Source: Grammothele lineata (lineage: Eukaryota; Basidiomycota; Agaricomycetes; Polyporales; Polyporaceae). Taken from it: a stretch of 64,000 nucleotides of DNA. The number at the start of each line of letters is the position of its first letter. Within the stretch, counting starts at the first letter, position 1. The stretch covers positions 496,001 through 560,000 of the forward strand of contig NDFF03000381.1 of NCBI GenBank assembly GCA_002150815.3, in the 5' to 3' direction. The notes beneath the pieces are model-generated. The model worked only from the letters and a program-made list of their open reading frames with translations. It was not told the origin of the DNA and made no database searches. A program made the translations under genes and the position numbers. Of this stretch, positions 38,692 through 50,024 are shown one piece after another.

Positions 38692-41600
38692 ATGTCGACC
38701 AAACCTGACGCTGCTATAACGCCCGACATGGAGGCTCCACCGGAACGTCAACCACTGTTGCGCTGCAGGAGCGTTGCGGAGATGGAGGTGTATCCCATAA
38801 TGCATATGATAAGAAATGTCAGTGTTTCATTTCCTCAACTTCATAGTGGTCCCAACCATATCGACAGGATGTCATGGTCAGTCTGTTCTCTGGCCAGGCC
38901 GACCTATCATCTGAACCCGCTCGACGGTAACGTCTAGCGTTTCATCGGTGAGTACGTTTGGTGCGCTCAGCCGTTGGTATCTTCCCGTGCTAAGTGCCTG
39001 CCGCCCAGACACTCCGTTGTCTTACGACGCGGTCAGTCCATACTCAGCCAGTCCTACGGCGTAAATCTCGCTGAACGACCCCCTGCGCTATTTCAGCTAA
39101 CGGCTCCAGACCTCACATATTCCCTCATTCGCCCCCTTCTGGATAAATATGGTGCCTTCCAACGCCAAGGAAATATGTCTGTGGTGTTTTGTCTGCTCCT
39201 CAACCGCGTATACTTCTTCCGCGACCGCCACCTTACGACAGTTGCCCTCTCCCGCTCCCGGGCCGACCTCTGCGAGATACTAGCTATTCGCGCGCTGCGC
39301 GAACACGCGGACAACATGCTCGAGCTAGCGCTTGTGCTCACAACAACTTGGTCTGTCTATTCCGGGGCCCCAGCCGATGTCCTGTCGCGTGCACGTGAAG
39401 AACTCGATGACGACGTGGAAGATCGCGTCGGCAATGCAATCGAGATGGCTATCCTTTGCCAAGCCAAGCGTTTCATCAAAAGCTCCGCTTGTCAAAAAGT
39501 CATTGACGGTATATGGAGGTGAGTTAGCTTCTGAGGATACGTGGTAGTAGTGCTCATGTGCGCAACAGTGGCAAGATCGTGTACCAAGCGGAGAGCACTC
39601 GCTCCATCTTGTCTGATGTACGTCTGTTGACTGCGCTGATTCTCTACCTGCTCACTCGAAGTTCGGATGCTAGACGTACAAACGTAATCCTATACATTTC
39701 TACGATCCGCACAAGGCAGCCCTTCTAGACCACTACCGGTAGGCTACGTTACGAGTATCCGAGCATCCAGTCACTGATTCTTTTGGGAAGCTTGAAAGTA
39801 CCCGCCATACGTTCAGTGCTGGAGTATCTGAAGTATGTCCAGCCTGCCAATTGAATAGGTTATCTCTTCGTTAACCCTTCCAATAGCTTTCTGGCTCTCT
39901 TCGTATTCTTCGTATGCGCAATAGAATTCAATGAATTGGATAGACTGAATGTCGCTGAGGTGGTGTTTATGGTGTATGCTTTGGGTTTTACCTTGGAGAA
40001 AGTTGCGGCCATGCAAGAGCATGGAATCAAAGGTTTGTAATGTTGTGCCACATTATTCCTACTTTCCGATTAACCGTATCCTTCAATCCAGTGTATTTCA
40101 AAGGGACATGGGTACGCATATATCTTCTTAGCTCAGGGTGCTGAACTAAATCTGTCTTGACCAGAACGGTTTCGACCTCGCTTTCGGTACGTTTCTTTCA
40201 GTTTGGCATACGGCTTGACTACTCACAGAATCAGTTACTCTGTACTGTACATATGCGGCGATGAGGATATTGGGGGTGTATGATGATAGTGAGTTATGGC
40301 TTCTACCTGAGGTGTTATGAGGATGCTCACAGAATGCGTTGGCAAGGACTCTGGGCTCGGGAGATGGGTCAAAATTGCCTGGCTTTGATTGCAGTGTTAA
40401 TGTTTCCGAGGTGATAGATTGCGCTCTCCGACTATCGCTTACTGAGATACTCAACTCATTCGCAGGCTAGTATTTGTGACATTCAAGAACAACGTCATGG
40501 TGCTGTCTCTGCGGGCTATGATCATTCAATTTGTCGTGCTCATGGGAATCGCGGCATTCTGCTTCGGAGGATTTTTGTATGCGCTTTGGACGTCAGTCTT
40601 TCATACAAAACCGGTCATGCACATTGAACTCACTTTACTCCCAAGGTTGTCTAAGGATGGTGCAAACTATTCTTCAGGGTGCGGGGTTTCCATTGATCAG
40701 TCTTGTTGTCGGAGTGACTAATACCCATGTACCAGGACGATTGCATGGTGGATGTTGGATCTATGGTTCGGTCTGGACGCCAGCGGTTTCGACAACGCTA
40801 GTGAGTGATACAACCTTACTCGAATCTCGGTATCTGATTCACGCACTCCTAAATCTAGCAAAATTCCATCCTATCTTTGGACCCCTGCTCATGATCACTT
40901 ACGCGTGCCTGAGTAACACACTCCTCCTGACTGGTACGTTATTCTGAAATGAAGTTAAACCTTTAACTGACAGGCCTTGGTAATCAGTTTTGGTCTCCGT
41001 ACGTAGACCCAATACTAGTCACGAATGTAGCCAACTAAGCCTCGTTATAGATCCTTTCGCACACTTTCACGACAATCAATGATGATGCGGCAGCCGAGGT
41101 ATGTGGGACTCCGTTGTCACGCAAAGACGCGTATGAACCTGATCACTCGTAGGCTATGTTCCGCCGTGCGGTGTCAACAATAGAAGGGTGAGGATTTCTC
41201 TTATACTTCACCCACCCGCACTAATATACAAGTACATCAGAGTCAAAGCCGACTCACTATTCTCTTACCAACCGCCGGTCAACCTGGCTGCACTGTGCGT
41301 CATGCTTCCAGCGAGTTACATCCTGACCCCTCGATGGTTCCATAAGGTCAATCTAACCCTCTTATTGTCTGCTGGAACGGATAACGAACATCTTGCGGCA
41401 GGTCAACGTCTTCATGATCAGGCTTACCAGCTTCCCCATCCTCCTCTGCATCGCTATATACGAGAGACAAGCGAAGCGTTCGGGCGCCTTCACGTTCTAC
41501 GAGACCGTTACGGCTGCCGCAGAGAAGCTCTTTGATACGCTGCCACGGCATCTGAAGAGACTGAGTATGTCCCGATTCATGTTCACTGTGAGCTAAATCT

Positions 41601-42928
41601 CACATACTACATCTGCAGCTGTGTTCGAGGGCCTCAGCGGTCCTGATTCCAACATCGATGCCGTACGTCTCGGAGGTCTTTTGGCGTCGTCACCACCCCG
41701 CTGATACGTTTTGCAGATCTTCAGCGTAGAAGAGGAAATGGAAGAAAGCGCCCTCGACATGGATGAAACGGACGACGTCCCGCCCATATCTCCTGGTCGT
41801 CGTCGTGCTTCCCAGATCTCGCGAAGACGGCCCTCCTCGACCCATCTTCAACAGCCATCTACCCGCTCTTCTCCCCGGATACCGACTTCGCCGCTGAAAG
41901 TAGAGTTCGCTCCGGGATCCTCTACACACGCGTCACCGCAGACGGAGACGCAGCCGTTGCTACAAGAGCATCGAGAGGCCCAGCAACAACAGCAACAGTC
42001 ATCACAACCGACACACATCCCTCTCCCCACGCGCCCGCGCACCAACTCGATCCTCACACGCGGGCTCGACATCGCACAGGCCGCCGCGAGCCCGCTCGCG
42101 CAGATCTTCCAGCCGCTCATCGTCGACGACGACATCGTCCCCGAGGAGCCGGCCGAGGACGCCTTCGATGCGGACGCGGGCGCTGCCGTCGGCTTCCCGG
42201 GGCACGGGGGCAGTGGGACGGGCACCACCCCGCCCGCGCTCGTGAGTTACGGCCCCGCGACCCGCCGGAGGCTCATGTCCCTGCACGTCGCGCCCAGCAG
42301 ACCGCGGAGGATGCGCACGTACTCCGTCGCGGGCGCCGGCCACGGGAACGACTCCGGCGCGGGCTCGGGTGTGGGTGCAGGTGCAGGAGCAGGCGGGGTC
42401 GGGGCGGGGTACGGCGCGACGAACTCCAGCGGGGAGGGCAGCAGCGTCACGGCGCCCCGCGGTGTCGCGCTCCGGCGGTTCGCGACGGTCAGCCCGCCGA
42501 CGCGGCCGCGGGCGATCGGACTCGGGGGCGCGGGAGCGTCGAGCTCGGCGGTGCAGCTGCGCAAGTTCCCGACGAGCAGCCCGCCGGCGCGCTCGCACCT
42601 CGCGCTCTCGGCCTCGCCTGGGGAGGTCGTCTCGGAGAGCCCGGAGCAGGGGGGCGGAGCGTTGGGGCTGTCGGTGAGGGAAGAAGAGGAAGAGGACGAG
42701 AGAGAAAGAGAGCAGAGGGGGCAGTTCGAGGATGAGGTTGTGGAGGAGGACGCTGGCGCGCACGACCCCCACGGGACGGCGGCGCAGATCGAGGACGAAG
42801 GTGGCGCCGGGCGGGCGGCGACCGAGGCGGCGTGGGACAGGCGGCTGCAGAGCATGGAGGAGAGGCAGAGGCGGATCGAGGAGATGTTGCTGGAGATTTC
42901 ACAGAGCTTGAAGCGGGACGGTCGATGA
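38692..42928 (+). CDS. YVC1: vacuolar TRP-like cation channel YVC1
   Basis: Calcium-permeable channel of the vacuole membrane. Twenty-four exons encode about 995 aa: 38692-38817, 38868-38876, 38938-38947, 39009-39031, 39097-39518, 39569-39617, 39674-39738, 39791-39832, 39887-40032, 40092-40111, 40165-40186, 40235-40292, 40333-40410, 40466-40591, 40646-40678, 40736-40800, 40859-40933, 40988-40998, 41051-41098, 41153-41187, 41241-41346, 41402-41564, 41619-41662 and 41717-42928. Landmarks are TAPDLTYSLIRPL, SRSRADLCEILAIRALRE, the hydrophobic helix before EFNELDRLN, VFVTFKNNVMVLSLRAM, the pore region TIAWWMLDLWFGLDASGFD and WFHKVNVFMIRLTSFP. All phases close except that the donor at 40293 is weak. 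The last 400 residues are acidic, Gly/Ser-rich and end in a coiled coil. Confidence 0.88.
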
Positions 42929-43384
42929 TGAGGTCGGATGGTTCTCTTAGGGTACTACGCACGGCACTGCAATGTCTATATTTCTGGACACGTCAGCGTT
43001 CAAACGTTCATCGTTCGTCCGGCACTACAGCGTGACAATGTAGCAGCCCCGCATTCAAATCATTACCCGGTGTCGCGGTTACAGCCTGAACATTGAATAT
43101 TGAATGACGACTATTCGGTGAGCGCGTTCTGCTCCCATTTTCAGACGCTCACAAACGTTGTCTGCGATCGATCCGTGTGCTCCCGTGTGAGATTGACTTC
43201 GGCGTCCGTCGTACTATATAACCTGTGTATCCCCGCGCAGTACACTTTTCCCATTCCACCCCACACCACCGGCCGGGCCAGTCCGGCATCGACTCTGCAT
43301 CTCCAGCGCGTCTACATCGAGTTTCTCAAAGACTTCGACCGGCAATTCCTGCGTCGGTCCATAGTAATCCATAGGCGGTTCACG
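42929..43384. other. intergenic region before the tandem-duplicated gene
   Basis: 456 bp. An open frame runs from an ATG at 43100 into the next gene, but the TATA box at 43214-43221 lies inside it, so translation is more likely to start at 43385. Confidence 0.5.
43214..43221 (+). promoter_or_regulatory. TATA box of the tandem-duplicated gene
   Basis: TATATAAC about 165 bp before the chosen start, followed by a C-rich leader. Confidence 0.5.
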
Positions 43385-44884
43385 ATGTCGCAGCTGCCGA
43401 TTGCAAGTGCTTATCCGAACGCCATTGAAATCTATCCTCAGAACGGCACCACCCCAAATCCTCTGACATTGGCCGATGTGCGGGATCCGAATTTGATGGA
43501 TGAGATAGTGCAATGCGCGAATTTGTCCATAGAGGAGATGCAGCAGCGCGGCATCGCATCACACATCATCCAGCTGGTCAATCGTAACCGCAGCCAGCTC
43601 AAGGCGACGCTTGAAGAGCCAGACGACTTTGTCAGCTTGACGGACATCCGGCAGAGCTTGCCCCAGATCGATACTGCTCCTGACCAGCACGCAACGAACA
43701 ATCAGTCTCAGCAGTCACGGATGGGCGCCAGATTTAATCGTCCGACCCCCGCTCAGACGCAGATCGCGATTGAGCTGGTGACGCGTTTGCGGGAGGAGAA
43801 TAAGAGTGTGTCACCTCGCCACACTGCCTTGTCAACATACTTACTCTTCGAAAAGATCATTTGCCGCCCACAAACCTGCTAACCCAGATTCCTGAAGCCC
43901 AGCGTCTGGAGTACAACGCAAACTTTCAGCACCTTCATCGCCTCAGCGTTGAACTTGACTGCAACCTACCGCGTTTCGCAGTATGCATGAAGGAAGACGT
44001 TGTTAAGAAGCTGTTGCTCATGGTGTGTCTTTCTATGAATGTTATTATATGTCTGTTTACGTGGCACTTGAAGATTATCACCACGAAGCAGCAGTACGAG
44101 CTACTTGCTGGCCCGGAGCCGCCGACGTACCTCTTGCCTCTGGAATGGGTGAAGCATATGATTAACCAGGTTCTGCAAGCGAACTACATGCTGCAGGCTT
44201 GGTTGATTGGTTCTTTCCATAACAGCGGTGCCGGACATAGTATGGCCCAGATCGGCCCGGGTCCTGGCCAGCACACAACGAACTGCCAGCCTCAGCAGTT
44301 ACAGATGGGCGCCAGACCCATCTGCCCGACCCCCGCTCAGATGCAAATTGCGATTGAGCTCGTGAAACGCTTGCGGGAAGAGAATTTGAGTATGTCTCCT
44401 CGTCGCATCACCTTGTCCAAGTTCATACTCACGCTTCGAAAAGATGGTTTGCCGTCCACAAACCAGCCTATCCAGATTCCCGATGCGCAACGATCAGCGT
44501 ACAATGTCGACTTCGAGTATCTCTATCGCCTCGTCATCGAGCTCGACCGTAACCTGCCTCATTTCGCGGTATGCATGAAGGAAGACGTGATCAAGAAGTT
44601 GCTGCTTATGGTGTGTCTTGTTTTGCGAATTCGAAGTAAGTAAACTCATTCACGGCGTCTTCTAGATCAATGCCGTCCAGCAGCAGCGCGAGCTACTTAC
44701 TGGGCAGGGTCCACCAAAATACATCATGCCGCACGAATGGGTTAAGCAGATGATCAATCAAGTTCAACAAGCGAACTTTATGTTCAAGGCTTGGTTGACA
44801 GGCTCTCTCCCTAACGGCGGTGCTAGATATGGGCCGGTTGCGGGCCTAAGTCAGACCGTCCCCGGGCCTGAAAGCGTAAATTGA
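43385..44884 (+). CDS. lineage-specific protein with two tandem helical modules
   Basis: Exons 43385-43805, 43856-44022, 44074-44389, 44444-44610 and 44666-44884 encode 429 aa. An N-terminal 110-residue region (with NLSIEEMQQRG) is followed by two copies of a module of about 190 residues. Each copy has PTPAQxQIAIELVxRLREEN, an exon of exactly 167 nt starting near LPxTN and ending VKKLLLM or IKKLLLM, then a KQQYELL/QQQRELL helix and WVKxMINQVxQANxM. Both copies share the same two intron positions. The modules are helical and hydrophilic. They faintly recall the fungal Mediator tail subunit MED15/GAL11, but I would not assign that. There is no signal peptide or membrane segment. Function unknown. 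Confidence 0.78.
43684..44267 (+). repeat. tandem duplication unit 1
   Basis: First copy of a direct repeat with a 584-bp period inside the preceding gene. It covers the Gln/Ser linker, exon, intron, 167-nt exon, intron and following helix. Coding parts align closely with unit 2. Confidence 0.75.
44268..44820 (+). repeat. tandem duplication unit 2
   Basis: Second copy, beginning at the CAGCACACAACGAAC-like linker that matches 43684. Introns are at equivalent positions (54 and 55 nt, against 50 and 51 nt in unit 1), so the duplication happened at genomic level and was followed by divergence. Confidence 0.75.
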
Positions 44885-45447
44885 TGTGGGCGTCAACGAA
44901 CGAGTATCTCGAAGACTAATGTACGAATATTCCTGGACACGTCAGTGTTCAGGTCTCGGAGCGGTCGAATTGTCGAATCCTTGAATTAATCTGACGTGTC
45001 ATGGCGTCCTAGAAAGTCAGAAACGAGAAACCACGATGCACATGCCGCCGGCAATATAGGCCGTCATTCAGTCATGTGCTGGCCAGTGAGTAGACCAGAA
45101 CGGATCTTGGGTGTTGACCGGCGCTGGGATCGTGCATGGACAGTGTTTGCGTGCAATTCAATGCAGTGTTATAGTGTTCGCGTTCGCCCAGAGGGCCATA
45201 CCCATTCACGAGAACACACAAGAATTGCTCTTTGCAAGCTACAGGCCTTTGATATTGCAGGGAGTATGATCTTGGCAGACGTTGGGTCACTCTCAAATCT
45301 ATTCAGATGGGTTGGGGAGGCAGATCATTCTGTCATTACGAGCCCCCAAACAGGCTCCTTTTTGCGCCACGTAGCAACAGCGGCCAGGTATACAGTATCG
45401 GGTATTCTCGAGATCTTCCCCGTTCGACAGCCACAATGCACATCAGC
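44885..45447. other. intergenic region between convergent genes
   Basis: 563 bp between the 3' ends of the tandem-duplicated gene and ERG4. The 151-codon frame at 44996-45451 has no motif and runs into the antisense of ERG4. Nothing else seen. Confidence 0.4.
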
Positions 45448-47202
45448 CTAGTAGATCCCAGGGATGAACTTGTACTTGACGACGGCGCAGTAGCGGTCCC
45501 AGTCCTTGCCGTACTTGATCGCGCAGCGCTCAAAGTCGCGGCCGCAGCGGTGGATGAGGACGACGATGAAGAAGACGGAGTAGAAGTACGGGATCGCGGA
45601 GCACGCGCCCTGGCAGAGGCCCCACGTGAGCGACATGGTCCAATCCGCGACGTAGTTCTGCGTGATGGGAGAAGGCGGGAAGTCAGTTTCGCGGCCGACA
45701 AACAGATGGGGTGATAGGCGGAAGAGAAGGAGAGAAGAAGGAGAAGAGAAGAGGTGGTACGTACGGGCTTGCGCGAGTACGCCCACCAGCCGTCGGTGAG
45801 GAGGCGGTTGCCGTGCGCGGTCTGGATGTAGGACGGCTCTTTGAGCGTGCCCCAGGGCAGCTGCGGGAAGGTCATGCGGTAGGTCGTGATGCCCTGCGTC
45901 TGCATCTTGAAGCGGCTCTTCTGGGACATGGACGTGTCCCAGATGTAGTACGCAGTGAGGAGCGTCGTGTAGAGCGCAACGTAGGTGGGCGTCGAGAAGC
46001 GGTACTTGGACGGGTCGTGGGAGGCCATGTAGACGACGGAGTAGATGTACGACTAAGGAGAAGCATGCGGATGAGCTGAGAAGATTATCAGAGCAATGGT
46101 GTTACGTACGAAGGGCACGCCGGCAAAGTTCCAGAAGATGACGAGGAAGCCCCACTTCTCGTGGAACATGTCCCAGGTCTGAGGAATACATTCTTCACCC
46201 TTGCCGCACGCGTTGAGGTAAAGCCAGGTGGCGAGAACCATGAAGGCCATGTTCTGGGGTGCCCATCTAAGCGACCGGGAATGTAAAGGTGATGGAGGAG
46301 TGAACGCACCGGAGTCACATAGCCGTACGTCTCGTACTGTTTGCACGCACCAGAAACGGACATGAAGAAGACGATGACCCAGGGGATGCGGACCTCGAGC
46401 CACATCTTGAGGTCGACGGGTCCTATGCGGGGGTTCAAGCAGGCGCCCATGAAGACGTCGTAGATGAAGCTGCCCGACATGCGAATTTGGTTTCCGGTGG
46501 CGACGGTGATGAAGTACATGAAGAACGCGACGCCGAAGCCGTAGATCATGGCGACAGTCATGAGGTGGCCGAAGTTGTCGATGATTTCAGTCATGCGGAA
46601 GATGTTGTAGTAGTAGAGGGCGGCAGCGGTGATCATGGTGATGTAGATGCAGCCGATGGCGTTGCACTTGTACATGAGGGTCTTGTAGCCGAGGGAGGGG
46701 ACAGGGAGGCCCTCCTGCATGTAGCCGGGGACAACCCAGGCGAGCGCGAGCTGGTAGACGATTAGGCCGGTGTAGACTTTCCACGCGTACGCGTTCGGGC
46801 TGGCATCCTACACGTCGGGAGTGTGAAGAGACGCGAAAGAATGCAAGACGGAGGGACGTACCACACGTATGTGGTCCCACATGCGCCAGAGGAAGGGCTG
46901 GATGTCATCGACGGAGGTGGGGTGGACGAGGCTGCCGTCGTAGAAGACGAGGCATATCCATAGATAGTACATGAGGATGGGGAAGCCGGTCATGATGGCG
47001 AAGACGCCCCATGGTCCACCGAACTCGTACCTGGACGAAGGGTCAGCGTGCGAGGAGGTAAACGAGGGCGCGAGGAGACGGACTCGGTGTGCTTGTCGAG
47101 CTGCTCGTCGCGCTTTTTGCCCTCCGCGGTGGGGACGACGACGCGGGAGACCTGGAGGTTGTTGACGTTGCGCTGGCGAAGCTCGCTCTCCGCGCCTGGC
47201 AT
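45448..47202 (-). CDS. ERG4: C-24(28) sterol reductase ERG4
   Basis: Final enzyme of ergosterol synthesis in the ER; reduces the C24(28) double bond with NADPH. Six exons (47202-47084, 47030-46862, 46807-46310, 46253-46110, 46052-45765, 45657-45448) encode 475 aa, the usual length. Landmarks are [44 protein letters not shown], the [19 protein letters not shown] block across an intron, and the C-terminal [21 protein letters not shown] and KYKFIPGIY. Several hydrophobic helices fit the ERG4/ERG24 fold. The motifs fit ERG4 better than the C-14 reductase ERG24. Introns are 53-57 nt except the last, at 107 nt. It is divergent from MPE1. Confidence 0.93.
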
Positions 47203-47640
47203 GGTGGACTGCGAGCAGAGGACCGGATGTGGACAGCGGGAGACGGCCGAGCGTCGCGGACACGGAGCGCAATAAATACGCGCATCGGCCCACTTTCACT
47301 TCAGACTCGCCTCCGCCCCGAGGCTTCCACGGCTCCGCGTCGGCGCGGTCCGGCCGAGCCCGAAGCCCGGCCTTTTAACGGCAGTCAGCTTCGTGTACGT
47401 AAGCGCCCCTCGACGCGTCGACGCGACGCGACGCTCACGTGCGCGCGGTTCGGATGCCGCGCCGTGCCGCCTCGGCCTCTTCCGACACCGCTGTCGGACC
47501 GTGACAGCCCCGGCCGTATTCGTCTTCAACGCTCTCCAGTCCCCACGTCGGCCGTCCATCCATCTCCCCACCCTCACCCCCCTCCGACCACTGTGTATAG
47601 CTAGAGCAGCGGGCGTGATAATCCATTGTTCTTCCCGTCC
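47203..47640. promoter_or_regulatory. divergent promoter of ERG4 and MPE1
   Basis: 438 bp with a CG-rich core. It contains an MCB-type ACGCGT at 47413-47418 within a run of CGACG repeats, and a palindromic CACGTG E-box at 47436-47441. E-boxes of this type can bind bHLH factors such as the sterol regulator SREBP; actual binding is inference. Confidence 0.5.
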
Positions 47641-49847
47641 ATGGCATCGTCCGTCTTCTATAAATTCAAGTCTCAGAGAGACGAGTCCCGCGTGTCCTTC
47701 GATGGGACTGGGATCTCCGTCTTTGATCTAAAGAAAGAGATCATCCTTGCTAACAACCTTGGTAAAGCCAACGATTTCGACTTGGTTGTCCAAGGCAGCT
47801 CCGGGGAAGGTCCGTCTTCCTTTTGCCCTGTCGTTGCACCCTTTCATGAGGGCACGTTCGCAGACTACAAGGATGACTCGCAAATCATCCCTCGCTCTTC
47901 TTCTGTCATCATCAGACGAGTGCCCGCGCGTCCTGGGAGGGGCTCAGCTGCTAGGTATCTCGGTAATACTGGTCCAGTGCCAAGTTCCTCGGACGCTGGT
48001 GCCAAAGGGGGTGGAGGCGGTGGCGGCGGCAATTGGCATAGAGGTGGTAACATATCCAAACGGTTCGACAAGGACTTCAAGGAAGAGCCGAAACAGATCG
48101 AGAAGCCCCCACAGCCAGTGAGTGCCCATTAGATGGTTTCATCGCTTTACCGTGACCATCCCACTAGGTACCCCTCGCCGGCTCCGTCGTCACTAAAGAG
48201 GATGAAGCCGCCGCCATGGCAGCCATGTTCCAAGCTCAGACTGCCAACTGGGAGGAGGCCCAGGAAAAGATGTCACAGTTGGTGTTGCGCACTTGCGCCG
48301 TTCCTTGTCTAGTAGATCACTCGTTAATCGACTTTGTTTGCCCGCTCCCCGTCGGTTACACCTGCCATCTACTTCTGTAGTGCTACTCGGGTTCACAGCA
48401 ACCCTCGCGGGACCCCACGAGGAGGGAAGCCCTACCAGCCTTTACACCACCATTCCGACAGACCTCTTCCTCCTAGCTATGTTTGCTACCGTTGTGGACA
48501 AAAAGGTACGTGTCATTTGAGCGTCCACCGTAAAAATCTCTCATTGGTCTGTCTCTGAAGGGCATTGGATCCAAGACTGTCCTACGAACAACGACCGTGA
48601 ATTTGACAACCGCCCACGCATTAAACGTACTACGGGTATCCCTCGAAGTTTCCTCAAGGCCGTAGACAATCCGACAACTGGCCCCCTCGGCCAGGGCGTC
48701 ATGGTCACGCCTGAGGGCGGCTACGTCGTCGCCCAGCCCGACTCGTGCGTCATCATTTTGCTCTCCTCGCTCCAGCAACACTCGTCCTGACCATCTCTCA
48801 GCGCGTCCTGGCAAAAGCAAGTCTCGCGGCACAAAGGCCTCACCGAGGCCGACATCCGCGAGCGTGCCCCATCCGACCCCTCCCTCGCCTGCCCGATCGA
48901 CGGGAAGCTCATCCGCGATGCGGTCAAGACGCCCTGCTGCGGCACACTCTTCTGCGAGGAGTGCGTGCAGAGCCACCTGCTCGAGCGCGACTTCCTCTGC
49001 CCGAATTGTGCGCGCAAGATACCGAGCTTGGACAAGCTGATCGTGGACAAGCCGATGCGCGCGAGGGTGCACGAGTATGTGGACCGGGAGCTGGAGAGGA
49101 GCAGGCTCGAGGCGGAGAAGGCGGAGAAAATGGATCGGGAGAAGGCCGCGGAGGGCGGTAAGGCTGCTGCTGAGGGCGGGGCGGGGGCGGATGGTGACAA
49201 GGTATATCTTCTTTCATCCCTCCCTACCGAACTCCCCCCTACAAGACAGTATCTCTTCAATATATGTGCATAATACTGACTTTTCTCTTCTCCAGAGCGG
49301 CGTCAGCGACGCCCTCGGTGCCGGCGGCCCCGCGGACCTCTCGAACGAGATGGCCTTCTTCGGCGGAGACGACCTCGCCGAGATGCTTGCCCAACTGCAG
49401 GCACAGCACCAGCAGCTCCAAGGCATGCTCAACAACCCCGCCCTGCCCGCCACCGTGCGCGGCCAGGCGCAGATGCAGCAGCAGCAGCTCCAGATCCAGA
49501 TCCAGCAGACCCAGGTCGCCGCGGCCATGCACGCCGCCGCGCAGCAGCAGCAACAGCAGCTCATGAGCGGCGCCGGCGGGGGCTTGCCTGGAGGGATGAT
49601 GCCGAACGCGGTTATGCAGGGCGCGGGGGGCATGCAAGGTGGGGGCATGCAGGGAGGGGGGATGCAGGGGGAGTACAGGCAGTGGACGAACGGGTTCCCG
49701 AACCAGCAGCCTGCGGGCCAGGACTCGGCGTACCAGCGGTTGCCGCTGAATAACCGGAGGCGGCCGCTCAAGCGGGATCGCCCCTCGGACTTCCTCGAGA
49801 TTGGTGGCAGTCAGGGGGATGCGAAGACTGCGCGGTACTGGGAGTAG
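47641..49847 (+). CDS. MPE1: MPE1/RBBP6-type cleavage and polyadenylation factor subunit
   Basis: Nuclear mRNA 3'-end processing subunit. Exons 47641-47809, 47864-48117, 48168-48277, 48381-48505, 48561-48744, 48802-49201 and 49296-49847 encode 597 aa. The N-terminus is the ubiquitin-like DWNN domain (residues 1-76, VFYKFKS through SSVIIRRVPA). A CCHC zinc knuckle follows (Cys 213 and 216, His 221, Cys 226). Next is a RING/U-box-like domain from Cys 311, with CCGTLFCEEC and FLCPNC; the second expected Cys is replaced by Asp. The C-terminus is Gln-rich, then Gly/Met-rich, ending in a basic RPLKRDRPSDF segment and a conserved-looking YWE end. Domain order is diagnostic of MPE1. Introns are 50-103 nt. 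Confidence 0.93.
49626..49670 (+). repeat. short Gly-Gly-Met-Gln repeat in MPE1
   Basis: Three to four imperfect copies of a 15-bp GGCATGCAGGGxGGG-like unit encode GGMQG repeats in the disordered tail. Confidence 0.7.
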
Positions 49848-50024
49848 AGGGCGGCGGACGGGTTTCCGTTATGCTCTCACATGGGGTGGAACACTGCAAC
49901 TATTTACATACACGCTTGGGACTGTCTTGCATGCCCGTGTCATTTCGATAGCATTCGCAAGGCATTACAATAACCATTATTCCGTACTATGCTACAGCTG
50001 CAACGGCATGACCGCCGGGTATGA

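Noticed and set aside
43100..43384. Upstream ATG extending the tandem-duplicated gene by 95 codons
   Set aside because: A TATA box at 43214-43221 lies within the extension, and the extra sequence has no regular composition, so the start at 43385 is preferred.
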